Below are positions 8,714 through 16,514 of a DNA stretch of 64,000 nt, one piece after another. The DNA comes from Faecalicatena contorta (GTDB lineage: Bacteria; Bacillota; Clostridia; Lachnospirales; Lachnospiraceae). The notes beneath the pieces were generated by a model. That model was not told the origin of the DNA. It did not search any database and saw only the letters and a program-made list of their open reading frames with translations. The stretch is taken from the NCBI RefSeq assembly GCF_003149105.1, contig NZ_QGDS01000002.1:485837-549836 (forward strand). The letters are read 5' to 3'. Every line of letters starts with the position of its first letter. The stretch's first letter is position 1. The position numbers and the translations under genes were made by a program.

Positions 8714-8865
8714 AAGAGGACAAATTGACGGATAGTGCTGACATTTGTGAGAATGCCTGAGGGGTTCTCATTGCCGGGTCAGCTTTTGCACAGGTGCTGA
8801 AACTTGTACAATGTCCGCAGTTTGTCCTCTTTCTCAAACCTGCAGGCTGCCGGTCTTTAGGTTTG
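8714..8865 (+). ncRNA. Highly structured leader or small RNA before recJ, family unknown
   Basis: Arms 8714-8731 and 8815-8832 form a stem of about 17 pairs with one bulge. Inside it GCTGAC (8737-8742) pairs with GTCAGC (8778-8783) and encloses TGAGAA (8748-8753)/TTCTCA (8765-8770). The remaining 3' strand of the bubble (8784-8814) is about 31 bases, against 5 on the 5' side. A second hairpin, CAAACCT (8835-8841) with AGGTTTG (8859-8865), ends 23 bases before the ribosome site of recJ. No riboswitch signature I know fits. A 6S-type RNA is possible but the element is short and its bubble lopsided; a transposon-derived element is another option. Confidence 0.5.
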
Positions 8866-8901
8866 TAAGAAATATGGATATATTCACAAGGAGGATAAGA
8901 A

Positions 8902-10614
8902 GTGGAAAAGTGGTTTGTAGCAATGAAGAAGGCTGATTTCGACCAGATCGCCCGGAAGTACCATATCTCTCCGATTCTTGCAAGACTGATACGGAACCGG
9001 GATATGACCGGAGATGAGGAGATTGATCTTTATCTAAATGGCACAATTGCTGATTTGCATGACGGAATGTTAATGAAAGACATGGATAAGGCCGTGGAGA
9101 TTCTTTCTGAGAAGATTCATGAAGGAAAGGCCATCCGGGTGATTGGGGATTATGATATTGATGGGGTAAATGCCACCTATGTACTGCAGGAAGGAATTTC
9201 AAAGCTGGGCGGGGATGTAGATACGGATATTCCCGACCGGATGAAAGACGGGTACGGGCTGAACAGGATTTTGATTGACCGGGCGCTGGAGGATGGTGTT
9301 GATACGATTATCACTTGTGATAATGGGATTGCCGCTGCAGAGGAGATTGAATATGGCAGGCAGCAGGGGCTTACGATTATTGTAACGGACCATCATGAAG
9401 TTCCATACATAGAGGCTGACGGAGTGAAGGAATATATTATGCCCCGGGCAGATGCGGTAGTGGATCCTCACAGACCGGACTGCGAATATCCCTTTAAAGG
9501 GCTGTGCGGAGCAGCGGTTTCCTATAAACTGGTAGAGGCGCTGTACGAAGTGATGCAGAGGGATATAGATGATATTGACTATCTGATGGAAAATGTAGCC
9601 ATAGCTACGGTAGGGGATGTGATGGACCTGACCGGAGAAAACCGGATTTTTGTAAAGCAGGGACTGGAGATGCTCAAACGTACCCAAAATCAGGGGTTGA
9701 AAGCTTTGATGGAATGTACGAAAGTTCCGTCAGAAAGATTGTCTGCTTATCATATTGGGTTTGTACTGGGTCCCTGTATCAATGCCAGCGGGCGCCTGGA
9801 TACGGCGAAACGGGCACTGGAGCTTTTGAAGGCTTCAAGCCGCAGAGATGCGGTGATGCTGGCCGAGGATTTGAAGGCGCTGAATGACAGCCGGAAAGAA
9901 ATGACAGAAAAAGGGGTAGAACAGGCAGTGAGGCAGATTGAGGAGACTTCCTTAAAAGAGGATAAAGTTCTGGTAATTTATCTTCCTGACTGTCATGAAA
10001 GTATAGCCGGGATTATTGCGGGAAGAATTAAAGAGAAGTATTACCGTCCTGCCTTTGTGCTCACCCAGGGGGCGGAGGGGGTAAAAGGCTCGGGCCGCTC
10101 CATCCCCGCTTACAATATGTTTGAAGAAATGTGCAGGTGCCGGGCTTTGTTTACCAAATTCGGCGGGCACAAGCTTGCGGCAGGACTTTCTCTGGAAGAG
10201 GATAATGTGGACAGGTTCAGGGAGACTATAAATAAGTTTGCAGAGCTATCCGATGAGGACCTTCTTCCAAAGGTATCCATAGATATGCAGCTTCCTCTAT
10301 CCTATGTAACAGAGCCTCTTGTAGAAGAACTGGAGCTTTTAGAACCCTTTGGGAAGGGAAACACAAAACCATTGTTTGCGGAAAAGGATTTGAAGGTTCT
10401 TAATCCCAGAATCATAGGTAAGAATCAGAATGTCTTGAAATTTCAGGTGCAGGATATGAATGGAAATCAAATGGAGGCGGTCTACTTTGGGGATGTAAAT
10501 GCATGCCTGGAATATATAAAACAAAAGCCAAAGCTCTCATTTACATTCTATCCGTCCATAAATGAATATATGGGAGTCAGAACGCTCCAGATTACAGTAG
10601 TTAACTATCAATAA
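8902..10614 (+). CDS. recJ: RecJ-type single-stranded-DNA exonuclease (DHH-DHHA1)
   Basis: A 570-residue protein from GTG 8902, with AAGGAGG 8 bases before it. Typical RecJ motifs are present: GDYDIDGVNATY (motif I, aspartates binding Mn), TCDNGIAA, the VTDHHEV DHH motif and VVDPHRP, then the DHHA1 segment with GSGRSIPAYNMF and TKFGGHKLAAGLSL, and an OB-type C-terminal part. RecJ degrades single-stranded DNA 5' to 3' in recombination and mismatch repair. It comes directly before relA, as in many Firmicutes, but a 182-base gap with an inverted repeat separates them. Confidence 0.92.
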   Translation: MEKWFVAMKKADFDQIARKYHISPILARLIRNRDMTGDEEIDLYLNGTIADLHDGMLMKDMDKAVEILSEKIHEGKAIRVIGDYDIDGVNATYVLQEGISKLGGDVDTDIPDRMKDGYGLNRILIDRALEDGVDTIITCDNGIAAAEEIEYGRQQGLTIIVTDHHEVPYIEADGVKEYIMPRADAVVDPHRPDCEYPFKGLCGAAVSYKLVEALYEVMQRDIDDIDYLMENVAIATVGDVMDLTGENRIFVKQGLEMLKRTQNQGLKALMECTKVPSERLSAYHIGFVLGPCINASGRLDTAKRALELLKASSRRDAVMLAEDLKALNDSRKEMTEKGVEQAVRQIEETSLKEDKVLVIYLPDCHESIAGIIAGRIKEKYYRPAFVLTQGAEGVKGSGRSIPAYNMFEEMCRCRALFTKFGGHKLAAGLSLEEDNVDRFRETINKFAELSDEDLLPKVSIDMQLPLSYVTEPLVEELELLEPFGKGNTKPLFAEKDLKVLNPRIIGKNQNVLKFQVQDMNGNQMEAVYFGDVNACLEYIKQKPKLSFTFYPSINEYMGVRTLQITVVNYQ

Positions 10615-10700
10615 GTTGTTACAGTTCAGCCATAAGCTCGGTTACGCTTCGCTGCATCTCGCTTTGGCAGAGGACATTTGCATGGCTGAACTGTAACAAC
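10615..10700. repeat. MITE- or REP-like element with perfect 19-bp inverted ends
   Basis: The 19 bases directly after the recJ stop (10615-10633, GTTGTTACAGTTCAGCCAT) recur as an exact reverse complement at 10682-10700, around a 48-base centre containing GCTTCGCTGCATCTCGC. The perfect long arms and higher GC of the centre are unlike the surrounding AT-rich gap and resemble dispersed intergenic repeats of Lachnospiraceae. It could also work as a terminator for recJ, though no T-run follows. Confidence 0.65.
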
Positions 10701-10796
10701 AAGTACACGATTTGTGGTAAAAATAGTTTTAAAATTATAAAAATAATGTTATACTTAAACCTGTGAAAGTTACGATAGAAGAAAGGGGGAATTGAT

Positions 10797-13100
10797 ATGG
10801 CAGGCACTCCGGAATATGAATTACTTAATAAAAACTTGGAAATTGTAGATGGACATGCGGTGAAAGCGCCAGAAGATTATCAAGACCCTGAACAGTTATA
10901 TCAGTCTTTGATAGCCCGAATTAAAAAGTATCATCCGTCCGCGGATACGACTATGATAGAGAAAGCATATTTTATAGGGAAGAATGCACATAAGGACCAG
11001 GCACGCAAATCAGGGGAACCTTATATTATTCATCCTCTGTGGGTGGGGATTATCCTGGCGGATCTGGAGATGGATAAGGAGACGATTGTAGCGGGAATGC
11101 TCCACGATGCAGTGGAGGATACCGATATGACACTGGAGGAAGTGACCCGGGAATTTAGTGCGGAGGTTGCGCTTCTGGTGGACGGTGTCACTAAACTGGG
11201 ACAGTTGTCTTATTCTCAGGATAAATTGGAAGTGCAGGCAGAGAATCTAAGGAAGATGTTTTTGGCGATGGCAAAGGATATCCGTGTCATCATCATCAAA
11301 CTGGCAGACCGTCTGCACAATATGAGAACGCTGGAGTTTATGACTCCTGCAAAGCAAAAGGAAAAAGCCAGGGAAACCATGGATATTTATGCTCCTATTG
11401 CGCACCGGCTTGGTATTTCTAAGATTAAGACAGAGCTGGACGACTTATCTCTGAAATATTACCAGCCCGAGGTTTATAATAATCTTGTAAGAGATTTAAA
11501 TGAGCGCAAGACAGAACGGGAGGATTTTGTACAGCAGATTGTGGCGGAAGTTTCTGCCCATATGAAAAATTCCAGTATCGAGACTAAGGTCTACGGACGT
11601 GTGAAACACTTTTTTAGTATCTACAAAAAGATGGTTAACCAAAATAAGACGATTGACCAGGTTTATGATTTGTTTGCAGTGCGGATTATCGTAAGTTCTG
11701 TCAAAGACTGCTATGCGGCTCTTGGGGTGATTCATGAGATGTATACCCCTATACCCGGACGCTTTAAGGATTATATTGCTATGCCAAAGGCAAACATGTA
11801 CCAGTCTCTCCACACAACATTGATGGGACCTTCCGGACAGCCTTTTGAGATACAGATTCGTACGGAAGAAATGCATAAGACCGCCGAGTACGGTATTGCT
11901 GCCCATTGGAAATATAAGGAGGGCGGTGCCGGCAAGAGCGTGGAGGCCCAGGAAGAAGAGAAGTTAAGCTGGCTGCGCCAGATTCTGGAGTGGCAGAGAG
12001 ACATGTCTGATAACCGTGAATTTTTAAGCCTCCTAAAGGGTGACCTGGACTTGTTTGTGGAAGACGTGTATTGTTTCACGCCTGACGGAGATGTAAAAAA
12101 TCTTCCCAATGGTTCCACACCTGTGGATTTTGCCTATATTATCCACAGTGCGGTAGGAAATAAAATGGTAGGTGCCAGAGTTAACGGAAGACTGGTAAAT
12201 ATAGACTATAAGATTCAAAATGGTGACAGGATTGAGATTCTAACTTCTCAGAACTCCAGGGGGCCAAGCCGGGACTGGCTGAATATTGTAAAGAGTACCC
12301 AGGCAAAAAACAAGATTAATCAATGGTTTAAGAGAGAATTTAAGGAAGATAACATCATTCGTGGAAAAGAGCTGATTGCCTCCTACTGTAAGGCAAAGGC
12401 CATCAATCTGCCGGATGTCATGAAACCTAAATATCAGCAGATCGTACAGCAGAAATATGGATTCCGCAATTGGGATGCAGTGCTTGCGGCGCTGGGACAC
12501 GGTGGAGTGAAGGAAGGTCAGATCGTAAACCGGCTTGTGGAAGAATATGAAAAAGAACACAAGAAGGAAATCACCGATGAAACGATTCTGGAAAGAATAT
12601 CTGAAGCCAATCACCAAAAGGTTCACATTGCGAAATCTAAAAGCGGAATTGTAGTGAAGGGCATTGATGATATTGCAGTGCGTTTCTCTAAATGCTGTAA
12701 TCCGGTTCCGGGGGATGAGATTGTAGGATTTGTGACCCGGGGACGGGGAATGTCCATTCACAGAACTGACTGCGTCAACATACTGCACTTGTCAGGTCCG
12801 GAGAGGGAACGTCTCCTTGATGCAGAGTGGGAAGGGACAACAGCGGAAGAAAATGGAGGCCAGTACCTGGCAGAGCTGAAGGTGTTTGCTCATGACAAGC
12901 AGGGGCTTTTGCTGGAGCTTACCAGAGTATTTACAGAGTCTAAGATTGATGTGAAGTCTATGAATATACGGACAAGTAAAAAAGGAACCGCTACACTGGA
13001 CCTGGGATTTATTGTGCATGGCAGGCAAGAGCTGAACAGAATTATTGAGAAGCTCCGCCAGGTAGAGGGTGTAATAGATATTGAGAGAACGGCAGGTTAG
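10797..13100 (+). CDS. relA: Bifunctional (p)ppGpp synthetase/hydrolase
   Basis: A 767-residue Rel protein. Order: HD hydrolase domain (AGMLHDAVEDTDMT and KLADRLHNMRTLEFM, metal-binding His/Asp intact), synthetase domain (KVYGRVKHFFSIYKKM, then MYQSLHTTLMGP and FEIQIRTEEMH), TGS domain (VYCFTPDGDVKNLPNG), a CCNPVPGD zinc-finger-like segment and a C-terminal ACT domain (AHDKQGLLLELTRVF). All active-site motifs are present, so it should both make and break the stringent-response alarmone. A GGGGG-containing ribosome site precedes the ATG. The MBL hydrolase gene starts 6 bases after its stop. Confidence 0.96.
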   Translation: MAGTPEYELLNKNLEIVDGHAVKAPEDYQDPEQLYQSLIARIKKYHPSADTTMIEKAYFIGKNAHKDQARKSGEPYIIHPLWVGIILADLEMDKETIVAGMLHDAVEDTDMTLEEVTREFSAEVALLVDGVTKLGQLSYSQDKLEVQAENLRKMFLAMAKDIRVIIIKLADRLHNMRTLEFMTPAKQKEKARETMDIYAPIAHRLGISKIKTELDDLSLKYYQPEVYNNLVRDLNERKTEREDFVQQIVAEVSAHMKNSSIETKVYGRVKHFFSIYKKMVNQNKTIDQVYDLFAVRIIVSSVKDCYAALGVIHEMYTPIPGRFKDYIAMPKANMYQSLHTTLMGPSGQPFEIQIRTEEMHKTAEYGIAAHWKYKEGGAGKSVEAQEEEKLSWLRQILEWQRDMSDNREFLSLLKGDLDLFVEDVYCFTPDGDVKNLPNGSTPVDFAYIIHSAVGNKMVGARVNGRLVNIDYKIQNGDRIEILTSQNSRGPSRDWLNIVKSTQAKNKINQWFKREFKEDNIIRGKELIASYCKAKAINLPDVMKPKYQQIVQQKYGFRNWDAVLAALGHGGVKEGQIVNRLVEEYEKEHKKEITDETILERISEANHQKVHIAKSKSGIVVKGIDDIAVRFSKCCNPVPGDEIVGFVTRGRGMSIHRTDCVNILHLSGPERERLLDAEWEGTTAEENGGQYLAELKVFAHDKQGLLLELTRVFTESKIDVKSMNIRTSKKGTATLDLGFIVHGRQELNRIIEKLRQVEGVIDIERTAG

Positions 13101-13106
13101 GAAGAG

Positions 13107-13727
13107 ATGAAGATAGAAAGATTTGTAATCGGTATTATAAGCACAAACTGCTATCTTGTGCAAAATGAAGAGTCAAAAGAATGTTTCCTGGTAGATCCGG
13201 CAGCGTGTCCGGCAGAGCTGTCAGGGCATATCAAAACCAAAGGGCTGGAGTTAAAAGGAATCCTGCTGACACATGGGCATTTTGATCACATTATGGGAAT
13301 TGGTGGGTTTTTAAAGGAGTTTCCTGTCCCTGTTTATGCCCATGAGGCGGAGAAGGAACTGCTGGAGGATGCTTCTTTGAATGCTTCATCCACTTATGGT
13401 CCGGGGTATACATTTTCTGATGCCATATATCTGAAAGATGGACAGAAACTGACGCTGGCAGGGATGGAGATTGGAGTGCTCCATACACCGGGACATACTG
13501 CCGGAGGATGCTGTTACTATATTCCGTCGGAAGGAGTTCTGTTCAGCGGGGACACATTGTTCCATGCTTCTATTGGCAGAACCGATTTTCCCACCGGGAG
13601 CAGCAGTCAGCTTATTCATTCCATTCAGGACAAATTACTATGCCTGCCTGGAGAAACAAAAGTTTATCCGGGGCATATGGATGAGACGTCAATTGCTTTT
13701 GAACAGACACACAATCCATTCTTTTAG
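13107..13727 (+). CDS. MBL-fold metallo-hydrolase, glyoxalase II-like
   Basis: A 206-residue protein with the metallo-beta-lactamase metal ligands LTHGHFDHIMG (near residue 58), LHTPGHTAGGCCYY (near 130), FSGDTLF and VYPGHMDE near the end. Size and motifs match the short YqgX/YcbL-type thiolesterase group rather than full-length glyoxalase II. It is tightly coupled to relA (6 bases) and 23 bases before hemZ. In Firmicutes this gene is often found in the recJ-relA-hemZ-hisS run; its natural substrate is unknown. Confidence 0.88.
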   Translation: MKIERFVIGIISTNCYLVQNEESKECFLVDPAACPAELSGHIKTKGLELKGILLTHGHFDHIMGIGGFLKEFPVPVYAHEAEKELLEDASLNASSTYGPGYTFSDAIYLKDGQKLTLAGMEIGVLHTPGHTAGGCCYYIPSEGVLFSGDTLFHASIGRTDFPTGSSSQLIHSIQDKLLCLPGETKVYPGHMDETSIAFEQTHNPFF

Positions 13728-13750
13728 GTGAAAGGCAGGCTCCGGGGTGA

Positions 13751-15181
13751 ATGATGATAGATATTAGCAGTAAAGATACCTTCTATATGTATAATGCATA
13801 TCATATTGCAAAAGCTTTTTTCCCGAACGGGGAAATCAGGCAGAAGGTGGATGAAGGGCAAGAACCTCTGATAAGACTGGAGTTGGAAGGAGGCTCTTGC
13901 TTTTCCATTCCGGCAGATAGCATATTACAATATCCGGACAAGCGGGAGGCAAAGCAGTATGTCACAAAGTTAATCTATGACTATCTAAGTGAAATGACTG
14001 GCACAAGCCTGTCCTGGGGAATGCTGACCGGGGTGCGTCCCACGAAGTTAATTATGCAAAAACTAGAAACAGGAGTGAGTGAAAAAGATATAGTAAAGTT
14101 TCTAAGGAGTGTTTATAGTGTTAGCTCTGAGAAGGCAGCGCTGGGATGTGAAATTGCCCGGCGGGAACAAGAACTGCTTCAAAAGCTGGATGCGGATCAG
14201 GGATACAGCCTGTATATTGGAATCCCTTTTTGTCCCAGTATCTGCTCCTACTGTTCCTTTGGTTCCTCCCCCCTGGATAAATGGCCTGGCGGGACAGAGT
14301 TATATCTGGATGCCCTTTGTAAAGAAATTACAGCTATAGGGCAGGCGGCCCGGGGAAGAAAATTAAATACCATCTATATAGGAGGCGGAACCCCTACTAC
14401 ACTCAGTGCGCAACAGCTGGAAAGACTTCTGAGACTTTTGGACTCTATCTTTTCCTACGCGGATTTAAAGGAGTTTACAGTAGAGGCAGGGAGGCCGGAC
14501 AGTATTACAAGGGAAAAGCTGGAGGTTCTTGCGGGACATCCGGTAACAAGGATTTCTGTCAATCCCCAGACTATGCAGCAGAAAACATTGGATGCAGTGG
14601 GGCGCAGGCACCGGGTGGAAGATGTGAAGACAGTTTTTTATCTTGCCAGGGAGCTTGGATTTGACAATATTAATATGGATTTGATTGCAGGTCTGCCCGG
14701 TGAGGATGCAGAGGATATGCAGGATACACTGAGACAGATTGAGGAGCTGGGACCGGATAGCCTGACAGTTCATGTGCTTGCCATCAAGCGTGCTGCCAGG
14801 TATGGTCAGGAGGGCCGGAAGGTTGAACTGCATTCTGAAATTACACAAATGGTAGAGGATAGTGCCAAAGCTTCTAAAAAGATGGGACTTGAACCTTATT
14901 ATTTATACCGGCAGAAAAATATGGCAGGAAATTTTGAAAATGTTGGCTATGCAAAGGTTGACAAAGCCGGAATATACAATATACTAATTATGGAAGAAAA
15001 ACAGACAATTCTTGCAGCAGGTGCAGGTGCCTCCACCAAAATTGTCCTTCCTGAGAAAATCGGGTTAGAGAACGGCAGACAGAGCAATCTGGTAAGAATT
15101 GAGAATGTGAAGGACATTCGCTCATATATTGAGCGTATTGATGAAATGATAGAAAGAAAAGGAGAATGGTTATGGCGTTAA
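13751..15181 (+). CDS. hemZ: HemZ-type coproporphyrinogen III oxidase-like radical SAM protein
   Basis: A 476-residue protein; start at 13751 or the next ATG at 13754. The radical SAM cluster motif is in IGIPFCPSICSYCSFGS (CxxxCxxC) near residue 165, preceded by the roughly 150-residue N-terminal region typical of HemZ. TIYIGGGTPTTLS follows, which is the HemN/HemW-like glycine motif. HemZ proteins are annotated as oxygen-independent coproporphyrinogen dehydrogenases, but many members in non-haem-making clostridia have no proven activity. Its end overlaps the hisS start region, so they are translationally coupled. Confidence 0.88.
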   Translation: MMIDISSKDTFYMYNAYHIAKAFFPNGEIRQKVDEGQEPLIRLELEGGSCFSIPADSILQYPDKREAKQYVTKLIYDYLSEMTGTSLSWGMLTGVRPTKLIMQKLETGVSEKDIVKFLRSVYSVSSEKAALGCEIARREQELLQKLDADQGYSLYIGIPFCPSICSYCSFGSSPLDKWPGGTELYLDALCKEITAIGQAARGRKLNTIYIGGGTPTTLSAQQLERLLRLLDSIFSYADLKEFTVEAGRPDSITREKLEVLAGHPVTRISVNPQTMQQKTLDAVGRRHRVEDVKTVFYLARELGFDNINMDLIAGLPGEDAEDMQDTLRQIEELGPDSLTVHVLAIKRAARYGQEGRKVELHSEITQMVEDSAKASKKMGLEPYYLYRQKNMAGNFENVGYAKVDKAGIYNILIMEEKQTILAAGAGASTKIVLPEKIGLENGRQSNLVRIENVKDIRSYIERIDEMIERKGEWLWR

Positions 15182-16437
15182 AGAAAAAACCGGTTACCGG
15201 AATGAAGGACATGATGCCCGGAGAGATGGAAATCAGGGATTATGTCATCAGTCTGATTAAAGACACCTATAAATCCTTTGGATTTTCATCCATAGAGACT
15301 CCCTGTGTTGAACACATAGAGAATTTGTGCAGCAAGCAGGGCGGAGAGAATGAGAAGCTGATTTTTAAAATTCTCAAGCGCGGAGAAAAGCTGAAAATTG
15401 ACACCGCGCAGTCAGAAAGTGATTTGGTGGATGGAGGACTGCGCTATGATTTGACGGTACCCTTATCCAGGTATTATTCCAATAATGCCAATGATCTGCC
15501 GTCTCCTTTTAAAGCGCTCCAGATGGGAAACGTATGGCGTGCCGACAGACCCCAGAGAGGACGCTTCCGTCAGTTTATGCAGTGTGATATTGACATTTTA
15601 GGAGAGGCCGGAAACCTGGCGGAAATTGAACTTATACTTGCAACTTCCACATTGCTTGGAAAGCTTGATTTTCAGAACTTTACCATCCGTATCAATGACA
15701 GAAGAGTTTTAAAAGCAATGGCGGCATACAGTGGCTTCAAAGAAGAAGACTATGAAAATGTATTTATCATACTGGACAAGATGGACAAAATCGGCATGGA
15801 TGGTGTGGCAGCGGAGTTAGGGGAATATGGCTATGAAAAAGAATCAGTGGAGAAATATCTCAGGTTATTCCAAGAGATTACGAATGATGTGGAAGGGATA
15901 CGGTATTGTAAAGAGAAACTGGAAGGCTTTCTTGCGGATGACGCAGCGGCTTCACTCGAAATGATTGTTACCAGTGTAGAGAGTGCAAAAGAAGCAAAAT
16001 TCAGCATCAGTTTCGACCCTACCCTGGTGCGTGGAATGTCCTATTACACCGGAACCATATTTGAGATTTCCATGGACGAATTCGGTGGCTCTGTAGGCGG
16101 CGGCGGACGCTATGATGAAATGATAGGCAAATTCACCGGGCAGAACACACCAGCAGTAGGCTTTTCCATTGGATTTGAGCGAATCGTTATGCTGTTGTTG
16201 GAAAGAGGCTATAAAGTGCCGGCCAGCAGAAATAAGAAAGTATTTCTGATTGAGAAGGACATGCCTCAGGAGGGAATGCTGAAAGTGCTGAATCTTGCCA
16301 AAGAAGAACGGGCGGCAGGAAAACAGGTTATGATAGCGAATATGAAAAAAAATAAGAAGTTCCAAAAAGAACAATTGGCGGCAGAAGGATATACAGATAT
16401 TACAGAATGTTACCGGGACTCCGTAGAAGAACTATAA
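15172..16437 (+). CDS. hisS: Histidyl-tRNA synthetase
   Basis: About 421 residues from the ATG at 15172; AAAGGAGA lies 7 bases upstream, favouring this over the ATG at 15166. It overlaps the hemZ end by 10 bases. The N-terminus ALKKKPVTGMKDMMPGEM is typical. Class II motifs: FRQFMQCDIDILGEAG region (motif 2), the His-specific LVRGMSYYTGTIFEI and VGGGGRYDEMIGKF, and motif 3 around VGFSIGFERIVMLLL, followed by the anticodon-binding domain. It charges tRNA-His. No T-box is visible before it, so it is expressed as part of the upstream operon. Confidence 0.96.
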   Translation: MALKKKPVTGMKDMMPGEMEIRDYVISLIKDTYKSFGFSSIETPCVEHIENLCSKQGGENEKLIFKILKRGEKLKIDTAQSESDLVDGGLRYDLTVPLSRYYSNNANDLPSPFKALQMGNVWRADRPQRGRFRQFMQCDIDILGEAGNLAEIELILATSTLLGKLDFQNFTIRINDRRVLKAMAAYSGFKEEDYENVFIILDKMDKIGMDGVAAELGEYGYEKESVEKYLRLFQEITNDVEGIRYCKEKLEGFLADDAAASLEMIVTSVESAKEAKFSISFDPTLVRGMSYYTGTIFEISMDEFGGSVGGGGRYDEMIGKFTGQNTPAVGFSIGFERIVMLLLERGYKVPASRNKKVFLIEKDMPQEGMLKVLNLAKEERAAGKQVMIANMKKNKKFQKEQLAAEGYTDITECYRDSVEEL

Positions 16438-16456
16438 ATGTGAAAAATGTGTGAAC

Positions 16457-16495
16457 GGGGTCTGACCCTTTTGAATGGGGTCTGACCCTTTTGAA
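16457..16495 (+). repeat. Tandem GGGGTCTGACCC repeat, two copies
   Basis: A 19-base unit (GGGGTCTGACCCTTTTGAA) occurs at 16457-16475 and identically at 16477-16495, between hisS and aspS. Eighteen bases of the same unit recur inverted at 41606-41623 before thyA. It seems to be a dispersed intergenic repeat of this genome. Confidence 0.75.
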
Positions 16496-16514
16496 AAGAA
16501 AGAGGATGATGGAC

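Noticed and set aside
8714..8865. Firm assignment of the recJ leader as 6S RNA
   Set aside because: Length (about 120-150 bases) and the very uneven bubble do not fit the usual 180-200-base 6S fold, so it was left as unknown.
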